NCBI GenBank assembly: GCA_029210745.1
Contig: JARGFI010000007.1
Span: forward strand, 1 to 64,000
Length of the DNA stretch: 64,000 nucleotides
Reading direction: 5' to 3'
From: Desulfuromonadales bacterium
GTDB lineage: Bacteria; Desulfobacterota; Desulfuromonadia; Desulfuromonadales; JAHYIW01
The notes under the pieces: model-generated
Databases searched by the model: none
What the model saw: only the letters and a program-made list of their open reading frames with translations
Told to the model about the DNA's origin: nothing
Part shown: positions 45,600 to 53,815 of the stretch, piece by piece
How positions within the stretch are numbered: position 1 is the stretch's first letter
Layout: the number at the start of each line of letters is the position of its first letter
Program-made: the position numbers and the translations under genes

Positions 45600-45914
45600 T
45601 TACTTAACGTGGCAATCTTTACAGCCGGTCGGGCCACCGTCTTTTTTGTGGCAGTTTTTGCACAGCTTGTGGAACGCGTTTTTAGCTTTTGGCGCTTTTT
45701 TGCCGTCGTGGCAGCTGGCGCAGGCTCCGGCTTCAACACCTTTGTGGTGGCAGGTGGTGCAGTCGGCAACTGTAGCCTGGTGAGCCTGGTGCGGGAAAGT
45801 GACCGTGCCCATTTTGGCTTCGAGGGTGATCGTTTCCGGGCCATTGTTGGCGATGGCGATCGCGGCGACGCTCAAAAAGCAGACAGCGACCAGAGTGATG
45901 ATAATGCGTTTCAT
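45600..45914 (-). CDS. Compact tetraheme cytochrome c3/c7-family protein, periplasmic
   Basis: A 104-residue precursor; signal peptide of about 22 residues (MKRIIITLVAVCFLSVAAIA). The ~82-residue mature protein has four heme motifs (CTTCH, CASCH, CKNCH, CKDCH) and four additional histidines (FPHQAH, the second His of CHH, AFH), exactly enough for four bis-His hemes. The start TFPHQAHQ resembles PpcA/cytochrome c7, which has three hemes, so this keeps the heme II site as in cytochrome c3. It would shuttle electrons through the periplasm. ATG at 45914 has GGAGG upstream. A CGTGAAA palindrome lies 35 bases upstream. Confidence 0.9.
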   Translation of the reverse strand: MKRIIITLVAVCFLSVAAIAIANNGPETITLEAKMGTVTFPHQAHQATVADCTTCHHKGVEAGACASCHDGKKAPKAKNAFHKLCKNCHKKDGGPTGCKDCHVK

Positions 45915-45948
45915 ACCTGTTACCTCCATTGAAAAGAATGAATATGCT

Positions 45949-45966
45949 CGTGAAATCATTTTCACG
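45949..45966. promoter_or_regulatory. Palindrome upstream of the tetraheme cytochrome gene
   Basis: CGTGAAA-TCAT-TTTCACG, seven-base arms exact, about 35 bases upstream of the cytochrome ATG. Candidate operator; the regulator is unknown. Confidence 0.4.
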
Positions 45967-46029
45967 TTGTCGCAAATATAGTCAAATTTGTTATTTGTGT
46001 ATAGCCGACATCAGGCCTAGCGTCGCTAG

Positions 46030-46043
46030 ATGTCTATAGACAT
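46030..46043. promoter_or_regulatory. Palindrome ATGTCTATAGACAT upstream of the XRE regulator
   Basis: Perfect 14-bp palindrome about 118 bases upstream of the XRE start. A related degenerate form (TGTGTATAGCCGACA) occurs at about 45996-46010. Candidate autoregulatory operator sites. Confidence 0.4.
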
Positions 46044-46106
46044 TTCAAAAATATCAGCATGTTACACGTTGTAATGTCGGGTTGTTTATATCATTATTTT
46101 TGTTGT

Positions 46107-46135
46107 TTGCGATTTTTTGGCGTCTTTGTTATAGT
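46107..46135 (+). promoter_or_regulatory. Sigma-70 promoter for the XRE regulator
   Basis: -35 TTGCGA (46107-46112), -10 TATAGT (46130-46135), spacer 17 bases; start 27 bases downstream of the -10. Confidence 0.6.
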
Positions 46136-46161
46136 CCCTCCGATCAAGTGGAGAAATACGT

Positions 46162-47091
46162 ATGCCCCCAATTTGCAACCCGACAGTTGAACTGGATGGT
46201 GCCGCTGTTCGTCGTATTCGTGAGACGAAGCGTTTGACGCAACTGTATGTTGCCAAAGTTGTCGGGGTGACTACCGACACAATCTCACGTTGGGAAAACA
46301 ACCGTTATCCATCCATCAAGCGGGAGAATCTTCTCGGGTTGGCTCAGGCGCTGGAAGTTTCTCCCGAAACTCTGATTCATGGCACCGATGCTGACGCCGA
46401 AATCTCCCCTGCACCGGCATCTCTACACCCCTCTCTGCTGCGCCGGAACCACTGGCTGTTGTGGTCAGGGATAATATTTTTTCTCTTTCTTTTTGTTTTT
46501 TATTATTTTTTTCAGGAACCTGCAATCACGTTCGTCCCCGAAATCAATGCCTGGCGCATATTGCCGACTTATGCTGCTCCGGGAGCTGTTGTTCCGGTGC
46601 GGATTACGCTGGCGGTTGATGCCTCGACCGGCGGTTTTATCGTGCGGGAACACTTTCCGGTCGGCTGGAAATTGATCGAAGCAAGCCCGCCGGCATCAAG
46701 TCTGGATAATGTCGAAGGGATGGCTCGCTGGATTGTCAAGGCAGGTGACGTGCCGCCGGTGATCTCCTATTTAATCAGGGTGAACAGTGTCGCTACAAGC
46801 GGCAACAAGGGGATATTTAAAGGGGATGTTGTCTTGCGCCAGAATAAAAATAATACCCCTGCGGTGATTAATGGTGATGACGAGGCATATATTCAGCCCT
46901 ATCATTGGGCCGATGATGATGGCAATTCAGTGATCGATGATCGTGAAGTCCTGGAAGCTTTTGACGCTGTCGAAGCGATGAAAGATGTACATCTGGACTG
47001 GGACGGTCTGAGTGCTCTGTGGGATGATGGCACCTATCGTTGGGATCAAAAGAAGGGGAAGTTTGTTTCAACCCGTTCAACTTCGCAGTAA
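46162..47091 (+). CDS. Membrane-spanning XRE-type regulator with extracytoplasmic EF-hand-like domain
   Basis: A 309-residue protein. Residues 10-65 are an XRE helix-turn-helix (AAVRRIRETKRLTQLYVAKV, TDTISRWENNRYPSIK). A membrane helix follows at about 95-115 (WLLWSGIIFFLFLFVFYYFF), preceded by Arg-Arg, placing the HTH inside the cell. The outer part holds a beta-sandwich-like domain (VPVRITLAVDASTGGFIVRE) resembling dockerin-associated surface modules, then an EF-hand-like loop (DDDGNSVIDDREVLEAFD). This looks like a one-component sensor with outside calcium or ligand binding. Target genes are unknown; a palindrome upstream suggests autoregulation. Confidence 0.78.
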   Translation: MPPICNPTVELDGAAVRRIRETKRLTQLYVAKVVGVTTDTISRWENNRYPSIKRENLLGLAQALEVSPETLIHGTDADAEISPAPASLHPSLLRRNHWLLWSGIIFFLFLFVFYYFFQEPAITFVPEINAWRILPTYAAPGAVVPVRITLAVDASTGGFIVREHFPVGWKLIEASPPASSLDNVEGMARWIVKAGDVPPVISYLIRVNSVATSGNKGIFKGDVVLRQNKNNTPAVINGDDEAYIQPYHWADDDGNSVIDDREVLEAFDAVEAMKDVHLDWDGLSALWDDGTYRWDQKKGKFVSTRSTSQ

Positions 47092-47199
47092 CTCACTTTT
47101 TTCTTATATTAATTTTTTCATCTCTTGTTCGTTTTGCCAGGCGGGCCGTCGCTTTTCCATCAGCTATCTATTTTTTACAGTTTGATTTCGTTCTCAAGT

Positions 47200-47600
47200 T
47201 TCGTTTGAAGTAGAAACCCACACCCTGTGGGTGTGGTGATGTGGACTGGCTACGCCGGTCCCGGATGGGTATGGCTGAAAGCCGCTCACTGTTATTCTTT
47301 TTTTCGAGTTGTGCCGCAACTTCGAAAAGAAAGGAGGAAACAGTGAGCAGCCGATTTCGTAAGTTATCACACTCGATATGGCACTGCCAGTATCACATTG
47401 TTTGGGTCCCAAAGTACCGGTTTCGGATTTTGCAAGGAAAAGTGAAAGAGGCCGTTGAGTTAGGTATTCATGCGATATGTGGTTATGCCGGGTGTGAAGT
47501 CGTGGAGTTGAATGTTCAGCCCGCCCCCTTGGGGCAGGGCCAGCCCCCCTATGGGGGGCGAACTACAAAGCCACGTCCTGTGGGCGTGGATTCTTTACTT
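47200..47600 (+). mobile_element. IS200/IS605-type element, internally deleted, both ends present
   Basis: Left-end hairpin 47218-47236 (CCACACCC-TGT-GGGTGTGG) and right-end hairpin 47571-47589 (CCACGTCC-TGT-GGGCGTGG, one G-T pair) have the same TGT loop, as in IS200/IS605 imperfect end palindromes. Between them lies a truncated transposase gene. Total length about 400 bases instead of ~700, so it cannot move by itself. Exact outer limits are uncertain. Confidence 0.65.
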
Positions 47601-47630
47601 ATCAATGATCGCTCCCCAGCGCAGAATTAA
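47343..47630 (+). pseudogene. tnpA: Truncated IS200-type transposase TnpA
   Basis: GTG start at 47343 with a strong AGGAGG upstream. The first ~57 residues match IS200-type TnpA (SSRFRKLSHSIWHCQYHIVW, VPKYRFRILQGKVKEAVE, CEVVELNVQ). Similarity breaks exactly where the HUH motif (DHVH) should come; the rest reads through right-end repeats (PAPLGQGQPPYGGRTTKPRP). Catalytic His pair and Tyr are lost, so it is inactive. The deletion leaves the end hairpin intact. Confidence 0.8.
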
Positions 47631-47878
47631 GCTTGCTTGGGGAGGGGTGTAATTCTAAGCTTCAGTGTGAAATGAAACGTAAAATAAACTCTATTATTTT
47701 TTTATATTACAGGTTATTATCTGCGGATTAGTATTGTCTTAGTGTCTTGTGGTTGGCGAGGTTTTATCCCCAGCGCTTTTTACGAGCGGAGAGTAATTCC
47801 TCATTTTGGTGATGAAACTGTTCGAGTTGCTTGATTGTGCGGTGGCCGGCGTAGTAGTCCTAGCAGGAGGTCATTTCA

Positions 47879-50257
47879 ATGTCTAAACAATGGTCCATAT
47901 TCACTCTTGTGCTTCTGGCGTCTTTTCTTCTGTCGAGCTGCGGCAGTGAACAAAGTAGCGATTCTGCGACACTGACGCCGTTTTCTGCCGTCGATGCGCA
48001 GAAAAGCGGGGATTGTACATCGTGTCACGCCATCGATGTTCATACCAAAATCAACGGTATTGTCGGTGTCAATACTGATGCCGCTGGTGTTGGTCTGGGC
48101 TCAGCCATTACCCATGACTGCGAAGATTGTCACGGTGGTGGCCAATATCACCGCGGAGTGGGACCGATCCCTTATCCGTCACCTGACCTTGCGCGCTGTG
48201 CAGTCTGCCACAATAACCAGACCACCAAAGTTATAACATCGAAACACAATGCGGCACGAACCGACAACACAGATATGCTTGTTGATTCCGGTGAGCACTA
48301 TCTGCATGGCTATTGTCAGCGCTGCCATACAGCAGAAGGTTCGATTGCCTTCAAGGACGTTTATGGCACAGGTCCTCAGATTGAAGCAGCAATCGTCGAT
48401 CATGGAACAGCCGTTGTCGCTCCTGCGAAATACGAAGCGCTTGTCGCCGAGGATGCCGATGGTAACGTCGTTCTTCATGAACCGGCTTGTGGTGCCTGTC
48501 ACAATGCCTTGACCAAAAAAATGGTTACTGTTGACGCCGGATGGGATCCGAACCAGAACGGAACTTCCGACCAGCTCGACCTGTGCACCAGCTGCCACAA
48601 CTACAAATCAGCCGATGGCGCAGCCGTCTATGGTTCTGGCGATGAAATTGTTAACGGCGCCGCTACCGTCGAGTACTACCACAACAACTCCTGGTACCGC
48701 CAGATTCCGACCACTCACTACGATGATCCGACAACACTTTCGGGGCAGGGTAATGAGAACTTGACAGTCGTTCCACCAATCATCAACAAAGTCGAAGGTT
48801 ATGTCATCCGCGAAAACTCGGAAAACCCCTGCTTCGACTGCCATGGGCATGAACTCTTGACCAACTCGCGCTCTGCCGATGATCCAACCAAACTTACCAT
48901 CCAAACTGCCTGGGCCAAGTCCGCCCACGGCGGCAAGATTCTCACCCAGGTGATGGATGCTGTTGCGGCAATCGATTGCACTACCGTCAACGGAGGCTAC
49001 AACTCGCTCTCACTCTCACGCGGCAAGTGTAATGAGCAGGTGAGTGCAGCCCTGGCGGCCTACACATCAGACAGCGTGACCCCGGCCTGGACCCATTACG
49101 ACTGGGACAAGACCAATGACACCGTAGCTGGTGATCGAACCGGCCGTGCTGCTTGTCAGATGTGCCACACCGCCACCGGCGCGGCCAACTTCATGAGCGA
49201 CCAGGCCAACTACAATCCAGCCAACAACGACTACTCACATCTCTCCGGCTGGAGCAATGTCGCTGGCGTGGTCACCTCTTCACCGCAGAACGAAGTCATC
49301 TACTGCTGGGCCTGCCACACCAGCGCCGAGTCCGGTGCGCTGCGCACTCCGGGTGCTATCACCCTGGCTTACCAGGCTGACGGTGCGGATATCACTCTGC
49401 CCGACATGGGTAACTCCAACGTCTGCTACAACTGTCACAGCGGTCGTGGCAACATGGACTCACTCATCGGGGCAGCAGCTGCTGACCCGGCCGGAGCCGC
49501 TGTTACCGGTGGCACCAAAACCCACTACTTCGCCAGCGGTGCCACCATCTACCAGTCGCAGACCAAGGTCGGCTACATGTATGCTGGTCAGAGCTACACC
49601 GACAAACCCTACTTTGCCCACGACACCCTTGGCTGCGCTGAGTGTCACATGACCGGGGAAACTCCGACCGACCAGGCCAGTCATACCTTTGATGTGGTCG
49701 AGAAGGACGGTAGTGGCGTCATCACGGCAATTGCATCGAAGAAATGCGTCGAATGCCATGATGGTGAACATGCTCTGTTCGTCTCTGATTCCCAGGTTGG
49801 CGACACACTGAATATCTGGGATGGAAGTGCGGCTGTCCCGACTGTCGTGACGCAGTTGATGGCTGATGATGCAGCTGCCGAGATGGAGCACGAAGCCCAC
49901 GGCTATCACAATGCTGTCGAGGTGCTCGGTGCAGTTCTGACTGCTGCGGGGACACCGCCACAGGCCAATTACCCCTACTTTAGTGGAACGGCTACCGATC
50001 AGGGTCACGGTGGTGCCATGCACAACTGGAGCTACCTGCATCATGAGCCGGGCGCTTATGCTCACAACCGCTACTACGCCAAGCGCCTGATTTTTGATTC
50101 TATTGACTGGCTGACCAATGCCACGAATGGCAGCGTTGATGCAGCCGGCAGCAGGACCCTCGACGGGGCCTTGTACCTTGATCCTGCTACCTATGGCGCA
50201 GCCATCACATGGCTGGGTGGCGACACAACTACGGGGATTGTCAGTACCCGTCCGTAA
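47879..50257 (+). CDS. Dodecaheme c-type cytochrome, outer-membrane lipoprotein
   Basis: A 792-residue lipoprotein (lipobox LLSSC, Cys about residue 21) with 12 CXXCH heme motifs: CTSCH, CEDCH, CAVCH, CQRCH, CGACH, CTSCH, CFDCH, CQMCH, CWACH, CYNCH, CAECH, CVECH. Many extra histidines can supply distal ligands. Heme motifs are spread widely, with ~100-residue stretches lacking them around 230-330 and at the C terminus. It is likely exposed on the outer membrane for extracellular electron transfer, comparable in heme number and lipidation to Geobacter OmcB, but I do not claim orthology; no porin partner is adjacent. GGAGG precedes the ATG; a UUCG terminator follows. Confidence 0.9.
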   Translation: MSKQWSIFTLVLLASFLLSSCGSEQSSDSATLTPFSAVDAQKSGDCTSCHAIDVHTKINGIVGVNTDAAGVGLGSAITHDCEDCHGGGQYHRGVGPIPYPSPDLARCAVCHNNQTTKVITSKHNAARTDNTDMLVDSGEHYLHGYCQRCHTAEGSIAFKDVYGTGPQIEAAIVDHGTAVVAPAKYEALVAEDADGNVVLHEPACGACHNALTKKMVTVDAGWDPNQNGTSDQLDLCTSCHNYKSADGAAVYGSGDEIVNGAATVEYYHNNSWYRQIPTTHYDDPTTLSGQGNENLTVVPPIINKVEGYVIRENSENPCFDCHGHELLTNSRSADDPTKLTIQTAWAKSAHGGKILTQVMDAVAAIDCTTVNGGYNSLSLSRGKCNEQVSAALAAYTSDSVTPAWTHYDWDKTNDTVAGDRTGRAACQMCHTATGAANFMSDQANYNPANNDYSHLSGWSNVAGVVTSSPQNEVIYCWACHTSAESGALRTPGAITLAYQADGADITLPDMGNSNVCYNCHSGRGNMDSLIGAAAADPAGAAVTGGTKTHYFASGATIYQSQTKVGYMYAGQSYTDKPYFAHDTLGCAECHMTGETPTDQASHTFDVVEKDGSGVITAIASKKCVECHDGEHALFVSDSQVGDTLNIWDGSAAVPTVVTQLMADDAAAEMEHEAHGYHNAVEVLGAVLTAAGTPPQANYPYFSGTATDQGHGGAMHNWSYLHHEPGAYAHNRYYAKRLIFDSIDWLTNATNGSVDAAGSRTLDGALYLDPATYGAAITWLGGDTTTGIVSTRP

Positions 50258-50287
50258 TCTAGCTGATTATCGCTAAGCATGATATTG

Positions 50288-50313
50288 CCGGGCCCTTCGG
50301 GGCCCGGTTTTTT
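50288..50313 (+). terminator. Strong Rho-independent terminator with UUCG loop
   Basis: Perfect 8-bp stem CCGGGCCC/GGGCCCGG with TTCG loop, followed by TTTTTT, 30 bases after the dodecaheme cytochrome stop. Confidence 0.95.
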
Positions 50314-50335
50314 ATTTGAAATGATCTGAAAAGGG

Positions 50336-50478
50336 GGTAACTATTCAGCGCCTGCGAAAAGGGTGTCATTCCCGAGGGGGGTAGACGGGAATCCAGCTTT
50401 TAAGGTCATGGATCCCCGATAAAAGAATTCGGGGATGACAGAATCTCCAATGACCGATAATAGTGCTGAATAGTTACC
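50336..50478. mobile_element. MITE-like element with 14-bp terminal inverted repeats
   Basis: GGTAACTATTCAGC (50336-50349) and GCTGAATAGTTACC (50465-50478) are exact inverse copies. Inside are nested repeats of TGTCATTCCCG / CGGGGATGACA type and a GGATCCCCG...CGGGG hairpin, as in widespread palindromic intergenic repeats. Total 143 bases, no coding. No clear flanking direct duplication was found. Confidence 0.7.
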
Positions 50479-50498
50479 TTCAGCCTTTGTCTATCTCC

Positions 50499-51206
50499 CT
50501 ATCCCATATCCATCCCTGCCGCCTTGCCGATCCAGCCGAACATTTTCAGATGCCGATAGAGGTTGTAGCACCCCATCAATGCCACCATTGCCCCCGCAGC
50601 ACGAATCATCCAGCGACGTGATGCCGTGCCGAGACGTTGCGCGGCGGTGCCGAACAGCAACAGTGCCGGGGCGGTACCGAGGCCGAAAAAGAACATGGTC
50701 AGTGCGCCTTTGACTGGTGAGGCACTTTGTGCGGCGGTGATAAACATGGCGTAAAGAAAACCGCACGGTAAAAAACCGAAAAGCATGCCCAGCGGGAGCG
50801 CGGCAAGGGCGGGGGGCAAGTGGTTGCGCAACGAACCGACCGCTTGACTCATCGCTTGCAGTGGGCCGGGGAATTCCAGTTTCATCACATTCAGCCAGGT
50901 CAGCAGTCCGGCGGTGCCGATGCCGATGAGAATGACAAAAAGATCGGAGCCAAGGAGCAAGTAGCGGGTGATCTGCCTGAAATGGTCGGTGTAGGCCATG
51001 GCCGAGCCAACCCAGCCGACCGCCAAACCGATAACCGTGTAGGTCATTGTGCGCCCCAGGTTGTAGAGGAGGTGGAATGTTATCCCCCCGGCGCGACCGT
51101 CGTGGGACAAGGACAGCGCCCCCACCAGCCCGCCGCACATGCCAATACAGTGGCCAAAGCCAAGCAGTCCGGTCATGAATGCCATCGTGTATAAAGGGTC
51201 AATCAT
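50499..51206 (-). CDS. TauE/SafE-like membrane protein of the cbb3 cluster
   Basis: A 235-residue polytopic protein, COG2836-type: FGHCIGMCGGLVGALSLSHD near the N terminus and PLGMLFGFLPCGFLYAMF with Cys residues. Genes of this kind accompany ccoGHIS clusters and are thought to take part in copper handling or oxidase assembly. It is the last gene of the cco operon, 63 bases after ccoS. Confidence 0.85.
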   Translation of the reverse strand: MIDPLYTMAFMTGLLGFGHCIGMCGGLVGALSLSHDGRAGGITFHLLYNLGRTMTYTVIGLAVGWVGSAMAYTDHFRQITRYLLLGSDLFVILIGIGTAGLLTWLNVMKLEFPGPLQAMSQAVGSLRNHLPPALAALPLGMLFGFLPCGFLYAMFITAAQSASPVKGALTMFFFGLGTAPALLLFGTAAQRLGTASRRWMIRAAGAMVALMGCYNLYRHLKMFGWIGKAAGMDMG

Positions 51207-51269
51207 CGTTGCCTCCCTGAATCGGTTTTGTTATCGCTGGGGTATGCGTGACATTGGTGGCCCGCTGTT

Positions 51270-51416
51270 TTATTCATCGTCATCATCCAGCATCCGATGC
51301 TTCGGCCCTTCAATATCGTCAAAATCACCCCGTTTGACGGTGTGCATGAAGAACAGCCAGGCACCGAGCCCGATGCAGAACGACAGAATAATTAAAATCA
51401 CGATCGATTTAAACAT
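51270..51416 (-). CDS. ccoS: cbb3-type oxidase assembly protein CcoS
   Basis: A 48-residue protein with one membrane helix (SIVILIILSFCIGLGAWLFF) and an acidic tail (DFDDIEGPKHRMLDDDDE), the typical CcoS pattern. It is needed for heme/copper insertion into CcoN in model bacteria. I chose ATG at 51416 (AGAAAGGA upstream). It follows ccoI by 2 bases. Confidence 0.9.
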   Translation of the reverse strand: MFKSIVILIILSFCIGLGAWLFFMHTVKRGDFDDIEGPKHRMLDDDDE

Positions 51417-51418
51417 CG

Positions 51419-53815
51419 TCAGTCCTTTCTGAGCCGTTTGAGTCGCAACGAATTGGCCACGACGCAAACGGAACTGAGCGCCATGGCTGCTGCACCGTAG
51501 ACCGGGGCGAGTTTGCCGCTGGCGGCGAGGGGGATGGCCACCAGGTTGTAGCTGAAGGCCCAGAGCAGATTTTGGCGAATAATGCGCACTGTCTGCCGGG
51601 CCAGACGCAAGGCGAAAGGGATGTTCGTCAGGTCGGCACGGGCCAGAACCAGATCAGCGCTTTCAATGGCGATATCGGTTCCTCCGCTGATGGCACAACC
51701 GACGTGGGCGCTGACAAGGGCCGGTGCGTCGTTGATGCCGTCGCCAACCATCAGCGTATGTTGCCCGCTACGTTCCGCATCTTTAATCAGCGCCGCTTTG
51801 TCCGCCGGGGTCAGTTCAGCGTGATACTTGTCCAGCCGGAGGATGGTGGCGATGTACGCGGCAACACCAGTTTGATCGCCGGTCAGCAGCAGCGTCCCCA
51901 TGCCCATTCTTTTCAGGGCCGCGACGGCGGTTGCAGCTTCGTCGCGGAGTTGATCGGCAAGACTGATGCAACCAATATATTTCCCGTGCAGAGCAACGTG
52001 GACTTCGCTGCGCTCGTGTTCAGTCCGCGCGGCGGTGACTCCCTGTTCATGAAGATAGCGCCAGCTCCCGGTGAGCAGCAGTCCTGCATCGGTATGCAGC
52101 GCAGTCCCGCGTCCCGGAATCGTTTGGACATGCGCTGCGGGAAGGGTGCTGACGCCGCGTTCCACAGCCGCTTGAGTAATGCCGCGCGCCAGCGGATGGG
52201 AACTTCCGGCTGCGGCGCGGGCGGCAAGTTCGAGTAAACGTTCTGCGCTGCATTCATGGGGGGAAAGGTGTGTCACCAGCGGGCGACCGTCGGTAAGCGT
52301 GCCGGTTTTGTCAAAGGCGACCAGATCGACCTGGGCGCAACCTTCAAGGATATCGCCGCCGCGAAAAAGGATGCCGTGTTCGGCGGCATTCCCGGTTGCA
52401 ACCATCACCGCCATCGGCGTTGCCAGGCCCAGTGCGCAGGGGCAGGCGACGACCAGAACGGTCATCGCATGGAGCCACCCGCCGGGCTGGTCAAACCAGT
52501 AGAGCCAGGTCCCGACTGCGACAAGCAGGACCAGCGGGATGAAGATCATGGCGACACGATCTGCCAGACGTTGCAGCGGCGCTTTGCACGCCTGAGCCTG
52601 TTCGACCAGTCGGGCGACGCGGGCAATAAACGATTCATTGGCGACCGCGGTGACCAGGATTTCGACATTCCCGCTCAAATTCAGTGTTCCGGCAACAATT
52701 TTCATGCCTGGTTCACGCACCACCGGCAGCGGTTCGCCATTGACCGCCGCCTCGTCCACTTCGGTACATCCGCTGAGAATCTGGCCATCGACGGGGAAAC
52801 GTTCCCCGGCGCCGACCAGAATATGGTCAGCAACCAGCAACTGATGGCTGTCGATCTCAACAACGCCCTCGCCCGTTATCCGCCGGGCACGGGAGGGTGC
52901 GAGTTGTAATAGGCGATCAATCCCCGATGAGGCCTGGCGGCGTGCCCCGCTTTCGTAAAGACGTCCGGCAAGAATCAAGGTGACAATCATCGCGGCGGTG
53001 TCAAAATAGACTTCACCCCCCCGGCTCAGGGCATACAGACTGTAACTGTAAGCGGAAACGGTGCCGAGGGTAATCAGCAGGTCCATATTCGCACTGCGGT
53101 TGCGCAGACTGAACCAGGCCCCACGCAGAAAAGGAAATCCGCCATAGAAGACGACCGGGGTCGCGACCAGCGCCGCAAGGATTTGCAGTAACTGGCGCGT
53201 GTCGGGGTCGATGCCGCGCAGATAGCCGCCGTAAAGGGCAATAGAAAACCCCATCAGTTGCATGGAGAGGAATGCCGCAGTGCCGAAACGCAAGAGCAGG
53301 GAACGGCGCTCGCGTTCAACCGCGCGTTGCAGCTCATCGGGGGTGTAGGGGCGAGGCAGGTAACCGATTTCGGCGAGGCGGGTGCAGATCGCAGACGGGG
53401 TCGTTCGGGTCGGGTCAAAACCGACCAGGAGCCGATGCGTCGCGAAATTAACCCGCGCGGTGATGATACCGGGATGCTCGTCGAGCAGTCGTTCAATCAG
53501 CCAGACACAGGCGGCACAATGAATCCCTTCGATAATCAGACTGATTTCGCTCTTGTCACCAGCGTGGGTGACATATCGTTGCAGATACTCGGCATCAAAT
53601 TGCCGGGTAAAAGCTTCCCGGATAATCCCTGCCTTACGCTTACGGCGACGGTAAAATGACTCCAGCCCCGCTCCGCGGATAATCAGATAGGCCCCGCGAC
53701 AGCCGTGACAACAGAAATTCAGCACGTCATCATCCACCGTTTCCGTTACCCGCTCAGCGGGGGAAAAGGGGAGATCGCAGTGGATACAGCGCAGTTGAGG
53801 GTTTTCGGCCATCAT
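51419..53815 (-). CDS. ccoI: Copper-translocating P-type ATPase CcoI/FixI
   Basis: A 798-residue P1B ATPase. The N terminus carries a Cys-rich zinc-ribbon-like part (CIHCDLPF, NFCCHGCRGAYL) and one HMA metal domain (GIHCAACVWLIERLL). The translocation motif CPC is in VVACPCALGLATPMAV, phosphorylation site in FDKTGTLTDGRP, and hinge in GDGINDAPALVSAH. It supplies copper for the oxidase. The start ATG overlaps the ccoH stop as TGATG, with GGAAG upstream. Confidence 0.94.
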   Translation of the reverse strand: MMAENPQLRCIHCDLPFSPAERVTETVDDDVLNFCCHGCRGAYLIIRGAGLESFYRRRKRKAGIIREAFTRQFDAEYLQRYVTHAGDKSEISLIIEGIHCAACVWLIERLLDEHPGIITARVNFATHRLLVGFDPTRTTPSAICTRLAEIGYLPRPYTPDELQRAVERERRSLLLRFGTAAFLSMQLMGFSIALYGGYLRGIDPDTRQLLQILAALVATPVVFYGGFPFLRGAWFSLRNRSANMDLLITLGTVSAYSYSLYALSRGGEVYFDTAAMIVTLILAGRLYESGARRQASSGIDRLLQLAPSRARRITGEGVVEIDSHQLLVADHILVGAGERFPVDGQILSGCTEVDEAAVNGEPLPVVREPGMKIVAGTLNLSGNVEILVTAVANESFIARVARLVEQAQACKAPLQRLADRVAMIFIPLVLLVAVGTWLYWFDQPGGWLHAMTVLVVACPCALGLATPMAVMVATGNAAEHGILFRGGDILEGCAQVDLVAFDKTGTLTDGRPLVTHLSPHECSAERLLELAARAAAGSSHPLARGITQAAVERGVSTLPAAHVQTIPGRGTALHTDAGLLLTGSWRYLHEQGVTAARTEHERSEVHVALHGKYIGCISLADQLRDEAATAVAALKRMGMGTLLLTGDQTGVAAYIATILRLDKYHAELTPADKAALIKDAERSGQHTLMVGDGINDAPALVSAHVGCAISGGTDIAIESADLVLARADLTNIPFALRLARQTVRIIRQNLLWAFSYNLVAIPLAASGKLAPVYGAAAMALSSVCVVANSLRLKRLRKD

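Noticed and set aside
47631-47878. c-di-GMP (GEMM) riboswitch before the dodecaheme cytochrome
   Set aside because: Such riboswitches are frequent before Geobacter cytochromes, but the conserved core was not found here.
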